From contig NC_092463.1 in the NCBI RefSeq assembly GCF_047495875.1, positions 33,917,724-33,981,723 on the forward strand: a DNA stretch of 64,000 bases. The letters are read 5' to 3'. The DNA is from Pithys albifrons albifrons. Lineage: Eukaryota; Chordata; Aves; Passeriformes; Thamnophilidae. Below the pieces are notes generated by a model that ran no database searches, was not told the origin of the DNA, and worked only from the letters and a program-made list of their open reading frames with translations. The position numbers and the translations under genes are program-made. Of this stretch, positions 1 to 12,833 are shown piece by piece (position 1 is the stretch's first letter; every line of letters begins with the position of its first letter).

Positions 1-1714
1 TTGACAAGAGAAGAAGGCAGTAAAAAAATGGCAGCAAATTCCCCATCAGCAGCAATAGCACAATTGGGAGATCAACTTAAAAATCACCATACCTAAAGGA
101 ATAACTTAAGGGTGAAATTTGTATTAGTAACTTCTGAGCTCAGCACATCAAAGACTTTCAGGAAGGACACAAAAAAGACAGACTGACATCCCAACTTAAA
201 TATTAAGTGTTCAACGCAAAGTGTAGGTTACAAGAGGAAAAGTTTTGGGATAGGGGCCACAAAGCCAACTGCACTTCCGTCATCCTTGGAAATGATTTTT
301 AGCATGAAGTACCCACTCAGCTTCAAGAAGACTGAATTTTGCAGGGGTATAACACTAGAGTTACTTGGTCTCTCCAGGCCAGTTAGGGTTTCAGTAAAGT
401 CTGAAGGGGCAAGCTCGTATACTTAAGCCTTCCACTGGAGTAAAAAGGAACCTATCAATGTTGTCTTTGCAATATGGGGACATACATGCCAGTAAGCTGC
501 AAAGAAAGAAAAGAAAGAGAAGGATGCTAGGAGAAAATTTGTAGAAGACATCTTTCTAATTAATTAGTATAATACTGAACAACAATTGCAGGGTAATGTT
601 TTTTTTCTTTCTCATCAGGCACTCCTGCATGTGTTAGCGCTTAGGTACACTCAGGTACAATTTTCTTGTACCTGGGACCATGTAGATTCTTAATGCAGTA
701 CAGGCAAAATGCTGGATCTGTAAGAGCAGTAGCTGACTTTGTAGCTGGAGGTCTTTTAGTTCTATTTTGTTTCAGAAAAGTAATTGCTGAGTCTGTCTCT
801 TGCAACATGTAGAAATAAAATCCATGGGGAAAGGGAGGGAAAAGTGCCATGCATTTGTTCAGTAGCCATTTCTGCTTCTACACAGAAGATCATCCATAAG
901 GCAAACCACCTACCAGGGTCCTTACATCCACTTACATTACACACACACACAGAACATTTGCTGACCAATGCATTTAGAAACAGTTTCATAGATTTAGTTC
1001 CAGGATAAAACTTCATGTTAGTGTATGTTTTCATACAATCTGTTTTCTTCCACATTTCCTTAAAGTGGGATTTCAAAGACAGAGTTGAGATATGTCTCCA
1101 AAACAGGAATAGAACACATGACATGTGCTTATTAAAAAAATGCCAATCTAATGGCCTTCATTGAATAAAGAAACTTCTTGTAGAAAGCATGCAGAATGAT
1201 GGTGTTATGTTATTATCATACAGTCACATTAGGAATTATTGAGACTTCCACTGTAAAATGACAAAAATAAAAATAATGAAAATGTAGCACACTCTAAAAA
1301 ATTACTGTTTCAAGGAATGCATAAATGGTGCATTTTTAATTTATACATTTCTTTTCCCTTTAGGTAGCATTATAAGACTATTAAAAGGTAAAAGCAGAAA
1401 TAAAATGCAATTCTCCTTTTCATGTACTTGGCAGAAGATACAATAGCTTACCTGCAAACAAAACACACAGTAACAAAAGTAATGAAAAAACCCCATTCAA
1501 AAGTGTCAGAAATATGCAAACCTTTTCCAAATATTTAAGCAGATTTAGGGACTCTCTCTGTGTACAAAGAGCCACCTTCAAGTGTTGTTTTCAAACTGGC
1601 CTGTGCCTCTCAAGTGCAGCCTGTCCTATCTTTTTATTAAATCCTTTCCTTACTCTTTCATGGGTGAGGGACCCCATTCATTCTGTGTGCATGTGTGAGC
1701 TAGACAGCCTGTGC
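1..1714. other. AT-rich intergenic DNA
   Basis: There is no gene, known repeat or RNA gene that I can support. A short CA run lies at about 939-951. Open frames up to 120 codons here lack any recognisable domain. Confidence 0.6.
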
Positions 1715-1719
1715 AGCCT

Positions 1720-2354
1720 TGTCCTGGGTTGAGCTGGCAAAACGCCGACTGTCCAGGACAGAGTGAAAAGGTTCCTCCCCCCCACAACCAACTAAGGGGA
1801 AAAGAGGGAGAGAGGGAAAAAAAACTTCCAAAGCCAGGTTTATGCTGAAACTAACTACACGTATTTATACAGAAAAGAGGAAGATTAGAGAAAACCACAA
1901 TATAGCACATACTTACACAAGTTACATATATATAACAAGAAATAACTTCCCACTTCCCAGTAAACACAAATTCTACCATTTTAACTACAAATCATTCTAG
2001 AGAAGTCAATTCTTCAGAGACAGACTTAAGCAGAGAGAAAAGCTAAGAACAAACATTTTACTTCCCTCAGATAACATGATGTTAAGCCGGTGCTCTGGGC
2101 TTGGGCCTCCCCATCCCTCCTGGGACAGCAGAGTGCCTTGCTGGCACCACAGCTGTGAAGCAACTGAACTAAGCCACTCCCACACACTGGATTTTACACC
2201 CTTTGAGATGATGTAGTATGGTATGGAATACAATATTATTGGCTAGAAGAAGTCAGCTGTTAGCTAGCTCAGCCCAGCTCAAGTCAGCTGACAATTTCAG
2301 GCCTAATCTGAACTTTAAAGCCTAATTTAGGCTCACCTGGCTAAACCCATAACA
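1720..2354 (-). mobile_element. Solo LTR, TATA-bearing family A, copy 1
   Basis: The element starts TGTCCTGGG and ends CATAACA, and is flanked by an exact 5-bp target duplication AGCCT (1715-1719 and 2355-2359). Read on the minus strand it carries GTATAAATAC (1861-1870) about 485 bp from its 5' end, as expected for a retroviral promoter, so its sense direction is minus. No gag, pol or env lies beside it, so it is a solo LTR left by recombination. The 5-bp duplication fits an ERVL-like class. It shares its terminal sequence with the elements at 35475, 51520 and 59304. Confidence 0.85.
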
Positions 2355-2359
2355 AGCCT

Positions 2360-3763
2360 TCAGTAAAGAAGGTTTCTATTCAACATTTAGTAAAATAGGA
2401 AGGGAAACCTTTCAGCTCTTGACCAATTTATAAAATATTGTCCAGGTGAACTCTCGATGTTCTTATTCAGTGTACATTCCTTCCTCTCTCCCTTTTCAAG
2501 TGTTACTGGCATTTCAGCTGTCCACATGCTGTGGCATTTAATCAATGATTCAGTACACAGCCCATGAGATATGCCACAACACTTCAAGAAGCAACTTGTA
2601 CCTGTCCATGGGGACAGAGGATATGAGTTTGTGTCAGTCTCTTCTTGTCAGTTATAATTAACCATGTAGCCATTTACATACATAAATATTTATACACAAA
2701 AAGAAAACTTCAGTGTGGTTTATCAGATCTCACTTTATCACAGTGGATTCTGATGACAGCAAAACACAATTTAGTTTTGTTAAAAACTCAGAGAGAATTT
2801 TGAATCTCATAAATATAGAAATCATGTCCCAGATTTTGAGATAAAAAGTACTTGCAGCTTCTGGGGATACCTGGAAACTGTAGATGTATGCTATCCCTTT
2901 CATTATAAATATCTGGCCACAGTCTTAGATGCAGACACAGGAAAATGAATGACATTGTACAGAACTTTTATAAGACTTTCAAGTTCTTTTCAGGTTTAAA
3001 AAAAAAAAAAAAGAGAAGGTATGAACCTGACAGGTAATGAGAGTGGCAAGGAAAAAAATATATAATGGATCTTCAGAACCACCTGTAATTACTGTCTGTG
3101 CTGTGCCTGGGTGGGACCAGCTCAAGACAAACCATCTAAATAGTGCGTGTCACACAGGTTACTGGCTAGGCCAAATGACACCTACTGTACAAAGAATTCA
3201 AATATTATAACAGCCTTATGCTAACCACTAGCTGGTATATGAACTTGGGGGGAAAAAAGTGCAAAATATGTACTAAGTCTTGTTTAGTTTAGGAAAGACA
3301 TTTTTTAGAAAGTAATAAAATAAATTCTACATGGTAAATTTGGGGGATTCAATGACTTGTTAACATCTACTTAGATGCTGGAAAATAGTGACAATGTGAA
3401 TAAGATTACCAAGATTACAAAAAAAATAGCACTTATTGTCCATTTTTTATGGCAGTCTCAGTGGAGGGATTTAAGGACCAAACAGACTAATTTTTGACTT
3501 ACACTCAACTTGCATCAGACTCCACGGGCCATGACTGCACAGGGTTTATAACCTGGTAAAAGCTGACTCTTGCTAAAAAGAAACAAGTTCTCCTGTCAGT
3601 TCTTCTCATCACCTAGATGCAGTGTTCATCTAGCTTCATGCTTAGCCATATCAGAAAACAGATCTAGACAAAAACCAGCAACTTGTGATAGCAGTTAACC
3701 CTCCTCCCCCTTCTACCAGCTCACATACACCAGAACAATCACATTGCGTAAATATTTCTATTC
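2360..3763. other. AT-rich intergenic DNA
   Basis: It contains only a poly-A tract near 2999-3013. I see no gene or regulatory structure. Confidence 0.6.
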
Positions 3764-3768
3764 ATTAT

Positions 3769-4396
3769 TGTCCTAGTTCAGCAGGAGGGACCAGCTAACC
3801 CTGTGTGGGGGTGATCAAAGCTGTGTATTCTACCCCCTCTATTCATTCCCCAAGGTCAATGGGCCATTAGCAGCAGCTGCCCAGGGAGCCATTATCACCT
3901 TCACACCCAGCCTGAGGGGGGTGGAGCTGCAAATGGGCCATCAACAGCTCAACAACCCCTGGCTCCCAGAGTTAATCACCCATTGTGTGAGTCCCCGCCC
4001 AGGGGGAGGGACTGAGAGCTCCCTGAGGGTACATAAGGGGTGGGTAAGAAGACCTCAGGAACTTCTCGTCGGATCCAGAGCAGCAGCAGGACCTTGACAG
4101 GAGGAGATCCCCGCTCTCGCCCAGACCACAGCCCTCACCTGCACCAACAGGTTTTTCTTTTCCTTTTGCTCTGGACTTGGGGGAACCACAGGGGTCTCAG
4201 CACAAGGGCAAACAAACCCCCTTGGGTTTGTGTCCCAGGACACTGGGTTATACTGCTGGGGTTTTGTGAGTTGAAAGCAATTTCCCTTGTGTGTCAGTGT
4301 TGTTATTGTAATATTATTATTAAATTTTAGGTCTGACTTATAATCTCTCTCGTGGTGAGTTCATTTCCCCTGCTGGTTCACCTTTAAACCAGCACA
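3769..4396 (+). mobile_element. Solo LTR, family B
   Basis: It starts TGTCCTAGTTCAG and ends AAACCAGCACA, with an exact 5-bp target duplication ATTAT (3764-3768 and 4397-4401). A CATAAGG TATA-like motif near 4032 and an AT-rich stretch before the 3' end suggest sense is plus. There is no internal viral sequence. The 96-residue open frame inside it resembles no protein I know. The right-hand duplication runs directly into a CR1 fragment. Confidence 0.8.
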
Positions 4397-4401
4397 ATTA
4401 T

Positions 4402-4863
4402 AAGGAAGACATTGAGGTGCTGGAGTGTGTCTGGAGAAAGACAATGAAGCTGGTAAAGGGACTGGAGGGCAAGTCTGATGAGGGGTCACTGAGGGAGCTG
4501 GGGTTGTTTAGCCTGGAGAAAAGGAGGCTCAGGGGAGACCTTATTGGTCTCTACAGCTACCTGGAAGGAGGTTGCACGCAGATGGGGGTCGATCTCTTCT
4601 CCCAAGTAACAGGTGTTATGACAAGAGAAAATGGCCTCAAGTTACACCAAGGGAGGTTTAGATTGGATATCCCTTCAGGGAAAGAGTTATAAAGCATTGG
4701 AACAGACTGCCCAGGGAAGTGGTTGAGTCACTGTCCCTGGAGGTATTTAAAAGGTATGTAGATATCATGCTTAGGGACCCAGTTTAGTTGTGGACTTGGC
4801 AGTGTTAGGTTTCCAGTTGGACTCAAAGGTCTCAGATGTCTTTTCCAACTGAATGATTCTATT
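4402..4863 (+). mobile_element. CR1 LINE, 5'-truncated 3' end
   Basis: The sequence follows the conserved CR1 ORF2 C-terminus. The frame at 4417-4692 contains recognisable CR1 blocks such as [18 protein letters not shown] and [13 protein letters not shown]. It continues through the HWNxLP-like region with frame breaks and ends with the CR1 3' terminal ATTCTAT motif near 4863. It is a dead copy carrying only the last part of the reverse-transcriptase ORF and the 3' UTR. Confidence 0.85.
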
Positions 4864-7303
4864 TGTGTGCACATGAAATTGTTTTGCTCAGCTCCAGCTC
4901 TTTGTGACAGTGATGAGAACCATCTTTGCCATTGGCGTAGCTGACATATTCCTGCCTGAGCAAGAAAGATCTGAAGAGAGGAATTGGTCCGGGTGTCTGG
5001 CTCCAGATACAGACACCAGGGTCATTTGCATTTGTTTTCCAAAGCCTGAATCCACAAACTGGAAAGGAAGTTACTAAGAACTGAAATTAGGAACTAAAAA
5101 TTTGCTGTTGCTGTGAACAGCCCCTTGCTTGGACAAAATTTGAAGCACACATCAGGAATTCTTGGAGAGGTGCTAAGCAGGTGGAAAGGAACATGGCTGC
5201 CAAACTGAAGCTCTCATTTAATTTTCTGGTTTGTTTTACTGTTTTAATGTTTGCCTTCCAAAGTTGTGAAATGGTTCCCAAAGTCATGTTTCTAATTATT
5301 AAATTATGTGGTCTAAAGTCCAACTGATTTTTTTTCCAGGGACCTCAGATGATCTAAGGAAAGATATTCTCTCCTTTCATCAGTCAGACTATGATGACCA
5401 CCACAACACTATCACTAAAAGATACTAAAAAATCTTTTTTTTGTTTTGCTATCCAAATCCTATGGCCCTGATGGTGAATTAAACTTGCCTATCTCACCTT
5501 GTCTCCCTCATGGTAGTGGATCCCAGTGAAGTGCTATTTACAGGGAGCTTTGAGAAAGTCATATCCCTACATCCTTCAGGGCACATTCTTACAGGTGACA
5601 CAATGGGTGACTCAGGTAATAAAATATTACTGTAAGAGAGAATGGGGTCCCTTGTACTGACAGTAGCTGGGGAGAGAGCAGGTGAGCAAAACATAATAAT
5701 TATGTCATCTGTATTGCCAGTGTTTGATGTGTGATCTTTGTGAAAAACTTTGTAGGAGCTCATTTATTTAACAAAATACATGTTAAAAATGTCTTATATG
5801 GTATTAAGCAGTCAGAAATAGATCTCTAAGAAGGGATTAGATACATAAATTATAGAAACACTGTGATAAGGGATGATTTAAAAGTAGAAGAAAAAGCAAA
5901 TGTAATCACCTTTAAGGGCACAGCTAATGGTAAAATGAGATCTCTCTGTCCCTCTGTGTCCACAACAGTCAGCCCCCAGCTGCTAGGGAGATGACATGAG
6001 TTTGATAGGGAGCAGGAAAAAAGACTTGATTGGAAGAGAATTAATGAGGCACATGAGAAATAACCTAAGGAAGGGAAAAATTAAAATAGCATTAAACTGA
6101 TTCAATTTGAAGTGCAAACTATTTCTGACAGTTCAAGGGTATCAATACTTTCGGTCATATCTCTTTCATATGAATTTTTGTCCGTATATTCTGTATGACC
6201 AGAATGTATAAAAAAGAAGTGGTTTTCCCAGAGATCTCTTGGCTGTTCTGCAGCTCACTCTGTCATACAACCAATTTTGAGGTGCTTTTAGGCTTGTAGG
6301 TTCCATGGAAATGGAAGGTATTGATAGTAGCACTAGCAGGAGCAATCAGAAGCTTCAAGGGGCTGAATGGAGTGGGAATTTAAAGAGTTTCTACTGGGCA
6401 CTTGTGTCATCTTTTAGAAACTCTTTTAGAAACTATCCAGACCTTCTTCCAAGCTACTTTCAGTACTGGATATCTTAATTCCATTAACATGAGACCTCTG
6501 CCAGTACATTCTGAGATATTTGTAGAAAAGGCCTCAATCTGTAATTTTTGGTATGTGGGTACTTAACCACAGTTACCAGATACCCGGTAAAGCCTAAAGC
6601 ATTAAGTGTAGTCAAGCTTCTGCGGAAAAACAGTGCACTAGTTCCATTAAAATCCTATGCTGCTCTTTGCAAGAAAGTGTGCTGGCAATTTCTGAGAAAA
6701 AGACTTATTCAAAACCACACAGTTTTGCAGTCAGTAGGCTCTTTTAAAATTTCTGCTCTTGAGACCCCAAGTAACTTTGCACAGTGACATGTAATTGGTT
6801 CCAGTCAGTAGCCTGCTTGCATTGGATTGAACTGCTAAATGTAGTTATTGTTGTATAATCAAGTTGCAGTTCACCTCTTTGTGACGTACAACAGCAAGCT
6901 GTCATGTGAAATAAAAAGAACAAGAATTTTTTAATCTGGAAAACAAAAGTTGTTTTTAGGAAATAAAAATGAGATAAGAACTCAAAGACCAATACAAGGA
7001 GAAATCATGGCATCTATAACAAATGGACTTAGTTGGCTAAGCTGAAAGCTATGGTCTGTGATCTGCAGCTGTATTGGCTCTCTGGGTGCCTTTTTACCCT
7101 ATCACTCCTTAGGTGGTGGCTCTTGTCCTGCTTTTCAGTATGCACAGAAATTTTCCAGCTCAAATAACTAATCATCTATTCCTCATCTAAGCCTTTTGCA
7201 GTCCAGAAGCAGAACATCACTCAGGACCCCAGAAGCCTATAGTATTCCTACACAGGAATTCATAGGACTGGCCTATGGTTTTCAGTCAAAGCAATTTTTG
7301 TAT
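4864..7303. other. Intergenic DNA, nothing recognised
   Basis: Short frames only, none with a known domain. I see no clear repeat family. Confidence 0.55.
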
Positions 7304-7372
7304 ATTTAGTCTAGTGACTAAAACACTCACCTGACAAGCAGAAATTTTATACCCTTTGATCTGCAGATATTC
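7304..7372 (+). mobile_element. Ancient tRNA-derived SINE fragment
   Basis: TAGTCTAGTGACTAAAACAC resembles a degraded pol III A-box region of the form TAGTCTAGTGGTTAGAGCAC, followed by ACTCACCTG, a block shared with the fragment at 15989. It looks like an old amniote tRNA-derived SINE. The family name is not certain. Confidence 0.45.
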
Positions 7373-10054
7373 AAAACACCAGCCTCTGCCTTCTAGGACA
7401 ACACCCTAACAATCCTGGATATCACTCCACTTCTGCTGCAAAGAAGAATGTAAAAAGAAGTGATTGATTACTTAGGTAAGTGATATGACAAAGGGAAGGG
7501 GAAACAATTCTGCCCTCTGTTCATCACCTACTGCATTTTAGAAATGAATGAGGATCTCTCTTTGATAGTGTAAAGAACACTCACAGGTGCTTGAGTTAAG
7601 CACTCCAGAAATGACTAGGAGAGCAGATTTACTCATGTTCATGTAGAAGTGCTCCAGCTCCACTTATGCAAGTGATGCCAGCACAGGCATGGCAAAGTGA
7701 GATACAGGAGTTAACACTCGACATATAGTGCCTTTTTCCTTTCCTAAAAATCAACTCCATATTGGCTACTGCAGGCAGCTCTGCACTCCAGCTGCTGCAT
7801 CTTTGGTCTCTCATCCACTTTCTGTACAGAGAATTGAGATATCTACATCTGACTTGTAACTCCCAAGTTATGGCACCTTAGAAACACAACTCCTAACCTG
7901 CAGCCCCTCATTAATATTCAGATCTGGTTTTAGTCAGGATACTTCACCTTTTATGCCAATGTGCACCTTTAAACACCGCATCAGTCAAATCACTTGGCAA
8001 AAATATTGTTCTTACAACTGTTTGCCTGAATTCTCTGTAAATCAACACACAAACTGATTCCACTTTTATCAGAAAATTGTTACTCCTTAACTTCTTTTAG
8101 ATCACTCCACCTTTTTTTAAAAGCAGTATCAGACAGTGCCTGAATGTGCACTTGCTGCACTAGAGGGAGTAGGAATCTCATCTCTGCAATGGGCTGCTTC
8201 GCCTGCTGCAAGCTGCTATGGAAAACGTGCTGGTTAGGGGCTGTCTGAGTGAGCAGGTTCCTGACTATTGAACACTCACCTGTGAAACAGGGACATCATT
8301 AAAGATCAAAGCTCAAGCCCTGTGTGGGAGCAAGACTCTTAAGACAGGCTCCACTTTGAACACTGCTAGATGTTTCAGAGTATTTCTTCCATCACAAATC
8401 ATTCGTGTTTATAATTACTTGTTTCTGATTCAGGATCCACATGTATGCTGTATACCTGCTTCACCTTATCATGATTTTGATTTTACATCTTAGAACAAAA
8501 TTAATTTGCAGTGAGTGTCAAACACCCTCTGACTTCGCTTGTTTGTATAGCAAACAGTCCTCCTCACCAGCAACTTGTTAGAAATTTCTCTTCTAAAGAT
8601 GAAGAAAAGCACTATATGGGTAGTAAAACCTGTTTCTGTCCCTAAATTACAGCCGAAATGACCCATGATACATCAGTTAAAGAAGCTATTCTAGCTGACA
8701 GGCATGGTTTAATCACTACTAAAAAGCATCCATACACTTCCATCTAAAATGCTCTAACAAGGGTTTTTCTTAAGAAAGAAAAAGCCATCAAAATTCTTGA
8801 AAGAATCAGTGAGGGATAAATCCTTGAGCATGTCTTTTTTTCCTTTACTGTGTCAAATGAATGCCTGCTTCTGTAAAATTGTAAATGTGGAAAAGCAGCA
8901 GAGCATAACAAAGAGAAGGGATAACTTATAAAACTGCTTCTCATATAGTGCTGCATTAACTGTAGAAGCAAATCCTCTATGCCATCAATAGGAAATAATG
9001 TACCTCAACTCATAGAAGTTATATATATTACTTACAACTCACAGGACCAAACTCAAAATGACTGTTCTGGTAAGATTCCCACATCATCAACCATTGTAGC
9101 CTCTTTTGCAATTTCAGATATTTTCTGGATTTTAATCATCTTCCTTTGTCTCCTTCCCTTTCACATTACTTTCTGGTCAGAAGGCAATAGCAGAATTCTC
9201 CACTTTGACTTCTTGGTCATCCCTCCATGTCTCACTTCATGCCCATTTTCAGTTGTGATGTCGCTGTCTTTTCCTCTTGCTCAGTCTTTTGACTGACAAT
9301 AATATTTTCATACTACCCTCAAGACCTTCTTTCTTTTCTCTCATTCTTAATTCTGTCCTTCTCTCCTGGTTCTCTCCTATCTATCTTAAAGCAGATCTCA
9401 GGCTCCATTACTACAGAGTAATTGTATCATCACTCGCCTTCCCTTTCCACAGCTCCCTATCCTCTTCTTTGGGATACACAATGCGCATAGTCTGTTTTCT
9501 CACTTCTAGCTTTGGAATTATAGCCTTCTAGAAACAAATTAAAACTGTCATTATTCTCATTAGTTTCAAGTTTCAAATCTTTGAAATATTAACTAGTGGG
9601 CATGATTCTCCAGGAAAATTTGAAAGGGAATAAGTCTCCTGGAGAAGAACTAAAACACCTAGAAAAGAAAACCTCTCATAAAAACATTGAAGTCTTGGAA
9701 CTATCTTTGCTTCCTTGTGTGAATGGATGAGGGAAAGACACTGCCATTCCACCATTTCCTTCTGCTCTCAAGATGAGCAAACATAGTCAGAAACAACTAA
9801 TCTGTGTTATAACATTGGAGGAAAAGGGCACCCTACATACTTGTGGACATATGATCAACATCTATTTTGCCTGTATTACCTAAATCCATTCAATCCAAGC
9901 TCTGATTTGGGAAGCCTACTCTTAAGACTATAGGGCATATTTAAAAAAGTTTTTTCTTAAATATATGAATAATAGTCTTATTAACTATAGAAACAATCTA
10001 TAAGAAAGAGAATGGAACAAAAGAGTTTTGAACATATTCAGAGTGTTTAAAATT
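7373..10054. other. Intergenic DNA, nothing recognised
   Basis: Overlapping short frames near 9.0-9.5 kb, rich in hydrophobic residues, come from a pyrimidine-rich plus strand and look non-coding. Confidence 0.55.
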
Positions 10055-10150
10055 TCTTTATGTCCTTGAGTAGGTCACTTGAACTTTCTCTTCCTAGTTT
10101 CCTCAATTGTAAAATGAACTTTATGCAACTCGCAAACTTTTGAGATTACT
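10055..10150 (+). mobile_element. MIR-like ancient SINE
   Basis: The order TCCTTGAGTAGGTCACTT, then AGTTTCCTCAATTGTAAAAT, matches the MIR core and 3' region (CTTGGGCAAGTCACTT ... CAGTTTCCTCATCTGTAAAA). It is strongly diverged, as expected for a Mesozoic repeat. Confidence 0.6.
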
Positions 10151-11504
10151 GGGGGAGGTGTACATTCCAAAAATTCTATGAAAAATCCTGCTTTATTTTC
10201 TAAAGTTGTTTTATCAGCTGTACCTACCACTTAGGGGTAGAAGAAACCTCTGTAAGTGAAGTTCACACAACACTTCAAGAGCTTGCATTAAAAAAAAAGA
10301 ATTATTTGATGATGTGAAATTTCTTTTACTCATCTGAGAGAAGCAAGATAGATTTAACCCTCAGTTGGCCCACACTGGGTCCTTTGTTTGAGATCCATCA
10401 GAACTGTGACTCATGAGTTTCATGACTGAAAAAAAATGCCATGAACTATCATGTACAGATATGTAACACAAAGCAAGTAAGAAAATGTAAGAATAAAAGA
10501 TCTACCAAAAAATAACATGGTGAAAATTATAATTTCAGAATTAAGAAACAACAAGTTTATTTTGCTTTCAACCTTACTTTAAATTATGTTAGCAACCTCT
10601 TCTGAGCACTAGCCTTACAGCAGGTCTTAGATGTCCCTTCCTTGATGCTAATGTACACCAAGCGCAATACCAGTTACTCTGACACATACTCGGGCCAGTT
10701 GGTGTGGTGGGAATTCTCCTCAAACCACTGTGTGATCCCTAGTGTGTCCCTTTCTCTGAGAATGGTGTGCCAACACCTAACACAAAAGATATGTATTGGA
10801 CATCACATCAGCAAAAGCACTTCTGTAGTGCTGTTCAGCATCAGACAATCTGGCCACAGAGTGCCACGTGGATGGTCCTACAGAACTGGGAGGAGGCAAC
10901 CTTTCAGTCTGAGTCCAATAGTACATGTCTGAATATTTCAAAACTAAGAAATCAAAATCTGAGAAGTAGTTTGGCTTAGACATCTTGAAGGAAAAATGAC
11001 ACTGTTGTTTTTCTTTTGATTACATTTTCAAAATGTTATTTCAACTTCTCAAATTTTTTTCCAGCAAAGAATGCTGGAAGTAAAACTGAGATGCTGTTTT
11101 AAGGAGCAGTGAATCTAATAAAATATCACACAATTTGTGATTGTTGCCATCTTCCCTAAAACTGAACAGCATTTATTTATATTAATAGCTGTGTTGGGAT
11201 CAGTCGGCTTATTCATGAAAGTGTTCCCAATCCTATACAGTATATACATATCAGACAGGCTTTCCCTCTGAAACCAGGCAAAATTATATCTATTTGCCAG
11301 CTAAAGAAACACAAAGAAACACTATTGAATACTTTATTAGGCAGAAGAGATTCTTGCCTAAAAAGCCTGCAGAACTTACACATAATATATTCCTGAATAC
11401 ATTTAGAGAATAATTTTTATGCTAAATTCCAAGACACAGAACAGCTAACTGCTACTGTTAGTCTGCTCTTCAGTGTGACTCGTGAGTATTTATAAAAGTA
11501 TGTT

Positions 11505-11645
11505 TGCCTCCAAAGTAGCAGTCACAAAATATTCCAAGTTGGGAGGGACCCAGATGGGTTACCAAGTCTAACTCTTAAGCAAATGGCGTATACAGGGATC
11601 AAACCAAGGACCTTGCTGTTATTAGCATCATGGTCCAAGGGAGAT
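11505..11645 (-). mobile_element. tRNA-Ile-derived SINE with CR1-like tail (TguSINE1-like)
   Basis: Read on the minus strand, the head contains GATGCTAATAACAGCAAGGT, corresponding to the anticodon stem and loop of tRNA-Ile(AAT), and then TTGGTTTGATCCCTGTA, the B box and 3' part of that tRNA. After it comes a segment resembling the CR1 3' end (the reverse complement of TTGGGAGGGACCCAGATGGG). A tRNA-Ile head joined to a CR1 tail is the structure of zebra-finch TguSINE1, which is mobilised by CR1 reverse transcriptase. It is not a functional tRNA gene: the acceptor and D arms are degraded. Confidence 0.7.
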
Positions 11646-11844
11646 AATGTCAGGGTGCTAATAACTCTATTTCAATGACCCAAAGTACAAGAAGGAAAAG
11701 ACCTTTAATTGTTAAATATTTGACCTCATCTTTAAATTAAAAACTTGCATGGGACCTTCAGCTAACTCCAGGTACCAGGACAGTCTGGGATCTGAGGGGC
11801 TTGAAAGCAGCTTGGCAGAAAAACACATGGGAGACTTGATGCAA

Positions 11845-12350
11845 AACTAAATGAACATAGTCGGCAATACACCCTTGCAGCAAAGAGGCAGCAGGATCCC
11901 AGGCTGCACTAGGCAGAATATCACCATCAGGCTGAGGGAGGGGACCCTTTCCCTCTATTCAGTACTGGGGAGACACATCTGGAGTGTTGTGTCCATTTCT
12001 GGGATCCCCTGTACAAGAGAGACATGGACAGTGCCATGAAGATAATTAAGGGACTGGAGCATCTCTTGTATGGGGCAGATGGAGAGGATTGAGCCAGATT
12101 CTTCTCAGTGGTAGCCAGTGAAAGCACAAGGAGTACACAAATTGAAGTACAGCATGATTAAACTTAAGAAAAAGATGTTTTACTGTGAGGCTGACTGAGC
12201 ACTAGAAGAAGCTGACCAGGCAGTCTCTTATAGAGTCTCCATCCTTGGAGATACTCTGACTGGATCAGGTTTCCTAATTGATCTTGCTTTGAGCAGGGAA
12301 TTTGAACCAGATGATATCCAGAGACCCCTTTCAACATTCTATGGTTCCAA
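11845..12350 (+). mobile_element. CR1 LINE, diverged 3' part
   Basis: It is colinear with the CR1 3' region: the block translated as TLSLYSVLGRHIWSVVSISG, then AAGGGACTGGAGCATCTC, the ending CCCCTTTCAACATTCTATGG, and several deletions and frameshifts between. It is older than the copies at 22213 and 33932. Confidence 0.8.
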
Positions 12351-12729
12351 GAGCCAAAAGAATGGAGTACTGATTTCTAGTTCACTGAAATGAGCTTTAC
12401 TGATATAGGAAGGCAGATGGTGACTGTTCCACCCAAAGGTGTAAAGAATCTCATTTTAGAACTTGAATTAAAGGAGAGTAAAGAGGCCAGGCACTTGCAA
12501 AGATCCTCCATTTATAGAGTCTGTGGAGTGAAAAGGGAGTTACAACTAGCAAGTCATCCTAGAAGTAAATTAGAACTCCCAAAGGAAAAGTGGGAAATTA
12601 GGAGAGAAAGGGATTAAAACAAGAAGAGTCATAGAACTGTATGTTTAGAAGAACACAGTAAGATGCAGTTTCATATTATAGCAATGATTCTCTCACAGTT
12701 CTATATTTAAAAATAACACCACTGTCACA

Positions 12730-12833
12730 AGGTTTACTTAGAGGTTTACTTACAGGTGAAGTTTCACATTATGAAGTTTCACATTTGTATGAATTTAACA
12801 CAACTGATGAATTGATGAATATGAATTGATGGC
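12730..12833. repeat. Cluster of short direct duplications
   Basis: AGGTTTACTTA is repeated at 12730 and 12742, TGAAGTTTCACATT at 12757 and 12772 (15-bp period), and a TGATGAATTGATG-like unit follows to about 12833. These look like replication-slippage duplications with no coding content. Confidence 0.7.

Noticed and set aside
8979..9531. Adjacent hydrophobic open frames suggesting a membrane protein
   Set aside because: The composition follows from a pyrimidine-rich strand. The two frames overlap out of phase, and no splice or family evidence supports them.
11585..11640. Possible tRNA-Ile gene
   Set aside because: Only the anticodon and B-box half is readable and it is joined to a CR1-like tail, so it is a SINE and not a tRNA gene.
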